Assembly: GCA_049673305.1 (NCBI GenBank)
Contig: JBATXM010000228.1
Coordinates: 17,325-81,324 of the forward strand
From: GCA-003244245 sp049673305
Lineage (GTDB): Bacteria > Actinomycetota > Actinomycetes > Mycobacteriales > Pseudonocardiaceae
Direction of reading: 5' to 3'
DNA length: 64,000 bases
In this document: one piece after another, positions 56,740-64,000 of the stretch
Layout of the letters: each line of letters starts with the position of its first letter
Position numbering within the stretch: position 1 is the first letter of the stretch
Made by a program: the position numbers and the translations under genes
The notes under the pieces: model-generated
The model's input: the letters and a program-made list of their open reading frames with translations, nothing else
Database searches by the model: none
What the model was told of the DNA's origin: nothing

Positions 56740-57026
56740 GCTCCCGCGCGGCGACGAGCAAGGTCAGCGCGCAGCTGCGCGACGGTCACGCCGGGATCCC
56801 CGGATTCGAGGCTGGTGAGACTCTCAGTGATCCGTCCGACGGCTGCCTCGTCGCTGAGCACCTCCAGCGTGATCTCGAGCCCCTCAAGGTCATCGATCGA
56901 TACCAGCACGAACTGCGCCTCGCCGTTGCGTGTGACGGTGATCCGCTCATGCTGCTCGCTGACCCGCCGACCAAGCTCAGACAGGCGAGCCTTTACATCA
57001 CTGAGCGGCAGGGTGGTTCCAGACAT
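56736..57026 (-). CDS. Phd/YefM-type antitoxin
   Basis: A 96-residue protein. The N-terminal DNA-binding part is TLPLSDVKARLSELGRRVSE and ERITVTRNGEAQFVLVSIDD, the Phd/YefM signature. The C-terminal acidic helix should bind the RelE toxin. Partner of the gene at 56452. Confidence 0.9.
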   Translation of the reverse strand: MSGTTLPLSDVKARLSELGRRVSEQHERITVTRNGEAQFVLVSIDDLEGLEITLEVLSDEAAVGRITESLTSLESGDPGVTVAQLRADLARRRAGA

Positions 57027-57069
57027 GAGTTAAGTATAGCCCAGAGAAGACCGGAATTCCGACCAATTC

Positions 57070-57360
57070 TGCCCGACCTGATGGTGCTGCGCAGCTCCGC
57101 ACCGTCGCCGAAGAAGACCACCGCAGCGTGCACCAGACGGTCGTGCACGCCATTGAGACCTACCTCGCGCTGCGGGAGACCGCCGAGATCAAAGCTGACC
57201 CCGCCACGCTGCGCGCCCTCGCCGAGGCACGAGACGCAGTGCGCGAGGGTGACGTTGTCTACGGCACCGAGGCGGTGCGGGCCTTATCGACGACACCAAG
57301 CACGTAGTGATCGTGCTCGATATCAGACACCGCTCAGCCGTCTACCGTCCCCGGCAGTAG
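57070..57360 (+). pseudogene. Decayed RelBE-type module (antitoxin and toxin fragments)
   Basis: One frame gives an antitoxin C-terminus (AIETYLALRETAEIKADPAT and EARDAVREGDVVYGTEAV, stop near 57306). The following DNA in another frame gives VIVLDIRHRSAVYRPRQ, matching the C-terminus of the RelE toxin at 56452 (VLDIDHRSAVYRRR). No intact gene remains. It lies between two intact modules. Confidence 0.6.
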
Positions 57361-57414
57361 GACGCCCACCACACCACACCGCTCATGTCGTAGCTCATCG
57401 GCTACAGTCGGGAT

Positions 57415-57678
57415 GTGGCAGAGATCGCGTTGCGGGAGTTGCGCAACAACACCAGCGAGGTGCTGCGCCGCGTCGAGAACGGCGAGGAACTGGACGTCAC
57501 CGTCAACGGCCGCCCGGTGGCCCGACTCATTCCGCTGCCCCGCCGACGCACGTCATTGAGTTGGGATGAAATCAGCGCTAACCAAGCTGACCCCGGCTTG
57601 CTTGCCGAGCTGCGGGAGATGCTGGGCGACGAGACGACAGACAACATCGAGGATCCGTGGGAACGGCACTCGCGCTAG
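57415..57678 (+). CDS. Phd-type antitoxin
   Basis: An 87-residue protein from GTG 57415: AEIALRELRNNTSEVLRRVE and LDVTVNGRPVARLIPLP, the classic Phd N-terminus. It overlaps the PIN toxin gene by 22 bp, so the two are coupled. Confidence 0.9.
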   Translation: MAEIALRELRNNTSEVLRRVENGEELDVTVNGRPVARLIPLPRRRTSLSWDEISANQADPGLLAELREMLGDETTDNIEDPWERHSR

Positions 57679-58046
57679 CCGACACCTCCCTGTTCGTCGC
57701 ACTCGAACATGATCGACCGCTGCGCGCCGAGCCACCGACATCGCTCGTCGTATCGATAATCACGGTCGGCGAGCTGCGATCGGGCGTGCTGAGTGCCGCC
57801 GACACGGCGACCCGGGCAGCCCGGCTACGAAGCCTGGCCAAGGCGCTCGAATCAGAGCCGATGCCAGTCGATGACGCAGTGGCGATCGCCTGGGCCGAGC
57901 TGCGAGCGCGGTTGCGTGAGGTGGGTCGACGCCTGGCGGTCAATGATTCCTGGATCGCGGCGACGGCGATCGCGCGCGGGCTGCCGCTGGTCACCCAGGA
58001 CCGCGACTACACCGATGTGCCCGGCCTGACCGTCGTCGCGCTGTAG
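57657..58046 (+). CDS. PIN-domain toxin (VapC)
   Basis: A 129-residue PIN RNase from GTG 57657. Acidic residues are in LADTSLFVALE, VSIITVGELRSGV, NDSWIAATAI and TQDRDY. Partner of the upstream Phd antitoxin. Confidence 0.9.
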   Translation: MGTALALADTSLFVALEHDRPLRAEPPTSLVVSIITVGELRSGVLSAADTATRAARLRSLAKALESEPMPVDDAVAIAWAELRARLREVGRRLAVNDSWIAATAIARGLPLVTQDRDYTDVPGLTVVAL

Positions 58047-58097
58047 CGTCACGGTCCGATCCCGGAACCCACTGCCCCACCGAACTCTGTACAACCG

Positions 58098-58526
58098 TCA
58101 ACTGCCGAGCCGGGCAACCCTGATATCCGGGAAACGTGCGAAGTCACGGTCGTTGGTCAGCACCGTGTCGACACCGTGCTCGTGGCACAGAGCGACGGTA
58201 ACGGCGTCGGTGACCAGCCCACCCCGCACCTGGCCTTCATCGAGAATCGTCCTGAGAAGATTCCAATGCCGCGAGCTCGGGGCGAGAACACGAACGGTCG
58301 GGCTGCCGAGCAGTTGGTCGATAAACTCGACCGCTTGCCCGAGGGGGGTTGGCGGGTCGAAGATCGGCTGGGTAACGATGCGAACAAACCCCCAGGCGAC
58401 CACCACCGGTAACCCCCACGGGAGCGCGCCCTCTGCGAGGCCAGCCAGCCGGGTGCGAGCGACCGCATGGAGGGGAAGCTCAGCACGGTTGGCATAAATC
58501 AGGACGTTCGTATCGACTGCGATCAC
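58098..58526 (-). CDS. vapC: PIN-domain toxin (VapC)
   Basis: A 142-residue PIN RNase: IAVDTNVLIYANRAELPLH, VTDAVTVALC and VLTNDRDFARFP hold the acidic residues. It overlaps the antitoxin by 4 nt. Confidence 0.9.
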   Translation of the reverse strand: MIAVDTNVLIYANRAELPLHAVARTRLAGLAEGALPWGLPVVVAWGFVRIVTQPIFDPPTPLGQAVEFIDQLLGSPTVRVLAPSSRHWNLLRTILDEGQVRGGLVTDAVTVALCHEHGVDTVLTNDRDFARFPDIRVARLGS

Positions 58527-58774
58527 AACGCCGCCCGCCGCCCCTCTACGCGGTCAAAATACTCCTCGAGCGCGGCGTTGCTGTCGATGTCGACGGTGGG
58601 CATCCGCCTCCCCTGCGTAACCGGCAGCTCAAGCCGAAACTCAGCTGGGGACGGCTCCGCCAGCATTCTTCGCAGGGCATCGGAGATCAGATCGGTCAAC
58701 GTCACGCCCACCCGCCGGGCGCGTTCCCGGACGGCTTGCATCAGGGCGTCATCAAGGTTAAGCGTGGTCTTCAC
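58523..58774 (-). CDS. vapB: RHH antitoxin (VapB)
   Basis: An 83-residue protein with the RHH start MKTTLNLDDALMQAVRERAR and a proline-rich C-terminal toxin-binding tail. Its first 17 bp overlap the 3' end of ureD, so the module appears to be joined directly to the urease operon. Confidence 0.9.
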   Translation of the reverse strand: MKTTLNLDDALMQAVRERARRVGVTLTDLISDALRRMLAEPSPAEFRLELPVTQGRRMPTVDIDSNAALEEYFDRVEGRRAAL

Positions 58775-59516
58775 AGCTCAACCATACATGGCGAGCCATA
58801 TCAGCCATACTGCGGTCGAGGAGCCGGGTGACGTCGGTAACGCGGTCACCGAGGGCGAGCAGCAGCCAGCCAGGACCGTCCAGTGCTGAGCATGCCCAGC
58901 GCAGTCCCGGCTCCTCTCCGGCATCTGCCGACGACCCGTCGATACCCTCCCCCACCATCGCGAGCATTCCGACGACGCGGGCGCCGCCGGTGCCAGCGGG
59001 TCCGGTGAGCACCGGATCGGCACCATCGAGCAGCAGGGTGTGCGCCAACAACGGGGCACCATCCAGCTCGACGGTCAGTTCGACGGCACAGCGCCCGCCA
59101 CGCTGACCTGCGCGCCCGAGCACTATTTCTTCGCGCAGGACCGCGCGGGCTCCCCGCTGTAGCGCGACCGTCACCTGACTGTGCAGCTCAGCACCGTCGC
59201 AGACGACGGTCGGCTCCGGCCGCCAATCGAATACAGCACCAGCAACCAGCGTTGCGGCCACGGTCCACCGCGCTGGCGCCGGAGGATGACCCGCCTGCAC
59301 CACCATGGCCGCCGCCGAGCGCAGCCGCAAGTATGAGCCAGCACCGAGATGGACGTCCAACCCCAGGTCGTCGCCACCCAGTGGACCGCCCGCTGCGTGC
59401 ACCAGGTGCACCCGGTGCGGACCAGTGGGACGCAGCGCAACCGGCGCGGCGCTGCGCCACCAGAGCCGGGGCGCACCCGCTCCGGGCTCGACCGTGAGCT
59501 CAGCCCGGGCTTTCAC
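58758..59516 (-). CDS. ureD: Urease accessory protein UreD
   Basis: A 252-residue chaperone of urease apoprotein for nickel insertion. It has LVHAAGGPLGGDDLGLDVHL, DWRPEPTVVCDGA and RAVLREEIVLGRAG, the family segments. It overlaps ureG by 4 nt and is the last gene of the urease operon. Confidence 0.92.
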   Translation of the reverse strand: MKARAELTVEPGAGAPRLWWRSAAPVALRPTGPHRVHLVHAAGGPLGGDDLGLDVHLGAGSYLRLRSAAAMVVQAGHPPAPARWTVAATLVAGAVFDWRPEPTVVCDGAELHSQVTVALQRGARAVLREEIVLGRAGQRGGRCAVELTVELDGAPLLAHTLLLDGADPVLTGPAGTGGARVVGMLAMVGEGIDGSSADAGEEPGLRWACSALDGPGWLLLALGDRVTDVTRLLDRSMADMARHVWLSCEDHA

Positions 59517-60148
59517 CGGCGGGTGGCTGATCGCAGCTGGCTGCGCACCCAGTCCACGACCAGTCCGGCGCCGGGCTGGTCGCGCAGCGAGATCAGCACG
59601 GTGGGGCGAGCACCCCGCAGCGTCAGGGCGTCCCGGCGCATCACGTCCAGATCCGCGCCGACCAGCGGAGCCAGATCGATCTTGTTGATCACCAGCAGGT
59701 CTGAGCGGGTGACCCCGGGCCCACCCTTGCGGGGCACCTTGTCGCCACCGGCCACATCGAGGACGAAGATCTGCGCGTCGATCAGACCGTAGCTGAAGGT
59801 GGCGGTGAGGTTGTCCCCACCGCTCTCCACCAGCACCAGGTCGGGATCGTGGCGCGCGGTGAGCTGCTCCACCGCGTCGAGGTTGGCGGTGATGTCGTCG
59901 CGGATCGCGGTGTGCGGGCAGCAGCCGGTGCGCACCGCCCGAATCCGCTCGTCGGGCAGCACTCCGTTGGTGCGCAGGAAATCGGCATCCTCGGTGGTGT
60001 AGATGTCGTTGGTCACCACCACCAGCGACAGCTCATCGCGCAGCGTCCGGCACAGCGCCGCGACCAGGGCGGTCTTGCCGCTGCCGACCGGCCCTCCGAC
60101 GCCGATCCGCAGTGCATGATCCTGCAGCGCCCGATCCTTAGGAGGCAA
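59513..60148 (-). CDS. ureG: Urease accessory GTPase UreG
   Basis: A 211-residue SIMIBI GTPase that delivers nickel. The P-loop is GGPVGSGKTALV, the nickel site is TGCCPHTAIRDD (CPH), and ESGGDNLTATFS and VINKIDLAPL are also typical. It overlaps ureF by 11 nt. Confidence 0.95.
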   Translation of the reverse strand: MPPKDRALQDHALRIGVGGPVGSGKTALVAALCRTLRDELSLVVVTNDIYTTEDADFLRTNGVLPDERIRAVRTGCCPHTAIRDDITANLDAVEQLTARHDPDLVLVESGGDNLTATFSYGLIDAQIFVLDVAGGDKVPRKGGPGVTRSDLLVINKIDLAPLVGADLDVMRRDALTLRGARPTVLISLRDQPGAGLVVDWVRSQLRSATRR

Positions 60149-60823
60149 AGAGCGTCACCTCCGTGCGGGCGTGCAGTTCGGCCAGCACCTCCGGCAGCGG
60201 GGTGCCGGTGCTCGGCAGCAGGCGAGGGTCCCGCTGAGCGACAGCTTCCCGCGCCACGTGGGTTGCCGCTAGCGCCACCTCCCCAGCCGGTCTGCTCGCG
60301 CGCGCTTGCACTGCGGCGACGGCGATCGGGTCCAGCCCGAGCAGCCGTACCGCGGCGGAGCACGCCCCACCGAGCAGGTGGTGCACAGCGAGCAACGCTG
60401 CCGCAGCAGGCCCGTCCCCGACAGCTGCCACCACAGCCCCGAGGACCAGCGGGTGATGCGGGCGGCCCGTCTGGTGCAGCGTCTCCAGAGCAGCGCAGCG
60501 CCAGACCCGCCGGGCCGTGCGCAGCAGCGCCGCGCCCTGCGCCCGGGACGCCTCGCGCGTCGCGGCCGACGGGATGCGGGCGCTCATCGCGGCGTCCCAA
60601 CGATCCCACTCCGGGTCGGGGTCAGCCACCAGAAAGCAGCCAGCGGCCGCGATCGCGGCGATCACCGGACCGGTCCCGCGCAGCCGACCGGCCAGGAACA
60701 GCGCAAGGTCAGCCTCGTCCCGCAGCAGACCACGCTCGACAGCCGCCTCCACCCCACCGGAGTGCGCATGCCCGCCGGTGGGCAGGCGCGAGTCGGCCAG
60801 CAACAGCGATGCCAGAACCGTCA

Positions 60824-60824
<1 letters not shown>
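60138..60824 (-). CDS. ureF: Urease accessory protein UreF
   Basis: A 228-residue all-helical accessory protein. It has LLLADSRLPTGGHAHSGGVE and a C-terminal segment rich in alanine, as in other UreF proteins. It forms the UreFGD complex. It overlaps ureBC by 1 bp (TGATG). Confidence 0.92.
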
Positions 60825-62877
<2,053 letters not shown>

Positions 62878-62881
<4 letters not shown>

Positions 62882-63180
62882 TGGACCGGCCGGTGCACAG
62901 TGACGAGCTTGGTGCCGTCCGGGAAGGTCGCCTCCACTTGCACCGACGTGATCATCTCCGGCACGCCGTCCAGGACGTCGGTTCGGTCCAGCACCCGCTG
63001 ACCACCCGCCATCAACTCGGCGACGCTACGGCCGTCGCGGGCCGCCTCCAGCACCCAGGAGGTGATCAGCGCGACGGCCTCGGGGTAGTTCAGCCGCAAC
63101 CCCCTCGCCCGGCGCTCCCGAGCCAGTTGGCCGGCCACGTGGACGAGAAGCTTCTCCTGCTCATGCGGGGACAGCAACAT
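62878..63180 (-). CDS. ureA: Urease gamma subunit
   Basis: A 100-residue gamma subunit: MLLSPHEQEKLLVHVAGQLA, LRLNYPEAVALITSWVLEAA and GVPEMITSVQVEATFPDGTK. First gene of ureA-ureBC-ureF-ureG-ureD; no ureE is present, which is common. Its start abuts the truncated antitoxin on the other strand, so the original promoter region may have been replaced. Confidence 0.95.
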
Positions 63181-63391
63181 GTCGGCCCCTTCCGCATCAC
63201 ATCACTGCGCTAGTTTAGCGTCGGGCAAGGCGCTGCAGTCCTTCCTGCGCGAGCAGTTGATCGCGATGGCCCGACGCCGCGACAAGGCCGAGGTGATGGC
63301 AGTCGTTGAGCAGGCGCTGGACCAGGACCACGCACCCGGATTGAGCGAAGACACGATCCACGCCGGGCTCCGCGAGTTGCGGGATGCCTGA
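63179..63391 (+). pseudogene. VapB-type antitoxin lacking its N-terminus
   Basis: The frame encodes ASGKALQSFLREQLIAMARR, then VEQALDQDHAPGLSEDTIHA, the central and C-terminal part of a RHH antitoxin. The first DNA-binding strand is missing, and the 5' end is unrelated sequence next to ureA. Confidence 0.65.
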
Positions 63392-63708
63392 GTATGTGGT
63401 GGATGCCGCGGCTGCGGTGAGCGCACTGGGCCGCAAGGACGCGATCGGCATCGCGGCGCACAAGCTGATTGCCGAGGCCACCTGCCATGCCCCGCATCTG
63501 CTCGACGCCGAGGTGGGTCATGTCCTGCGCCGCGGTGAACGTGCCGGAGAGATCAGCGAGCAGACGACACGCACCGCGCTGCACGCACTGCCGGAGATGA
63601 TCGACCACCGCTACCCACACACGGGACGGTTGGCAGCGCGAGCATGGGACCTGCGACACACGATCACCTTCTACAACGCGCTCTACGTCGCACTGGCCGC
63701 CAGGGCTC
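63384..63708 (+). pseudogene. VapC-type PIN toxin truncated at its C-terminus
   Basis: A PIN protein with PEYVVDAAAAVSALGRKDAI, CHAPHLLDAEVGHVL, the conserved TGRLAARAWDLR and TFYNALYVALAARAL, where the family match ends. The last 25 or so residues, with the final acidic residue region (TAD), are replaced. The frame runs to 63806 in unrelated sequence. It partners the antitoxin fragment. Confidence 0.7.
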
Positions 63709-64000
63709 TGTCATGTTTGAGATATGACCGATTAAGGCTGCTTGGGGTTTTGGCGCAGACGCGCCGGATTGATGCGCCTGCGGGGGATCGGGCACAGTCC
63801 CTGTAGATGATCAAGCTTCCTATGCCGTTGATCGTCTCGAAGGACCGTGCCCGTGTCGTCATCCTGCCTTGTCCCGCCTGTTGCTGACCAGTCGGTCACC
63901 GAGGATGTCGCCGGAGTCGTCTGGGGGGACGGTGGTGGGGCCTTCGCCGCTGTTCGTGCCGGCCGCGGTTCGCTGGCCGCATGCCTGGGTCAGGTCGCTG
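63709..64000 (+). mobile_element. Probable left end of an insertion sequence (cut by the window end)
   Basis: The VapC match stops near 63708 (GGCTCTGTCATGTTTGAGAT). A coding frame starts at GTG 63847 (PVSSSCLVPPVADQSVTEDV) and stays open to the window end; another frame from ATG 63914 is also open. I do not recognise the transposase family. Toxin truncation plus a new ORF suggests an IS end, without target repeats to prove it. Confidence 0.35.

Overview
This is a high-GC actinobacterial chromosome segment. Actinobacterial order markers are mihF-gmk-rpoZ-coaBC, BldD with c-di-GMP motifs, an ECF41-type sigma factor, XRE-TPR regulators and a DUF222 remnant. Gene content and order suggest Pseudonocardiales (inference only; no rRNA gene is present).

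Layout. 0.1-3.3 kb: a DJ-1 / ThDP-enzyme / DJ-1 operon. 4-14.5 kb: housekeeping genes (ROK sugar kinase, rsmB, fmt, priA, coaBC, rpoZ, gmk, mihF, pyrF). A cyclodeaminase-like gene plus a folD-like gene sit between coaBC and priA, where metK is usually found. 14.5-22 kb: the pyrimidine operon pyrR-pyrB-pyrC-carA-carB-pyrF, with a PyrR-binding hairpin in its leader. 22-27 kb: bldD, nusB, efp, pepQ, aroQ, aroB and an aroK-like kinase coupled to a short peptide gene. 27.2-28.9 kb: gene debris. 28.9-42 kb: a biosynthetic operon (epimerase-PhyH fusion, small conserved protein, A-T-E-R NRPS, class III aminotransferase, TauD-type oxygenase, SDR, carboxylic acid reductase). 43.4-47.5 kb: aroC, then an APC permease and a guanidine hydrolase behind a guanidine-I (ykkC) riboswitch. 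47.7-58.8 kb: toxin-antitoxin modules, gene remnants, an NTPase/TPR pair that looks like a conflict system, a Nudix hydrolase, an FAD oxidoreductase and an ECF41 sigma factor. 58.8-63.2 kb: urease genes ureA, ureBC (fused), ureF, ureG, ureD. 63.2-64 kb: a broken vapBC and the probable end of an insertion sequence.

How the parts fit. The biosynthetic operon lies on the plus strand between aroC and the aroK-aroB-aroQ genes, which are normally contiguous and here remain on the minus strand. Recombinase and DUF222-endonuclease remnants flank it, so it looks like an insertion into the shikimate operon. Its enzymes can make two kinds of aldehyde (an epimerised aminoacyl aldehyde and a CAR-derived aldehyde), aminate one, and oxidise the scaffold; the product is unknown. 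Guanidine hydrolase makes urea and ammonia, and the urease genes 11 kb away would finish the breakdown; both enzyme families use nickel. Many housekeeping genes carry short in-frame tandem duplications, and perfect palindromes sit at the carA/carB and carB/pyrF junctions, which points to repeat-prone DNA.
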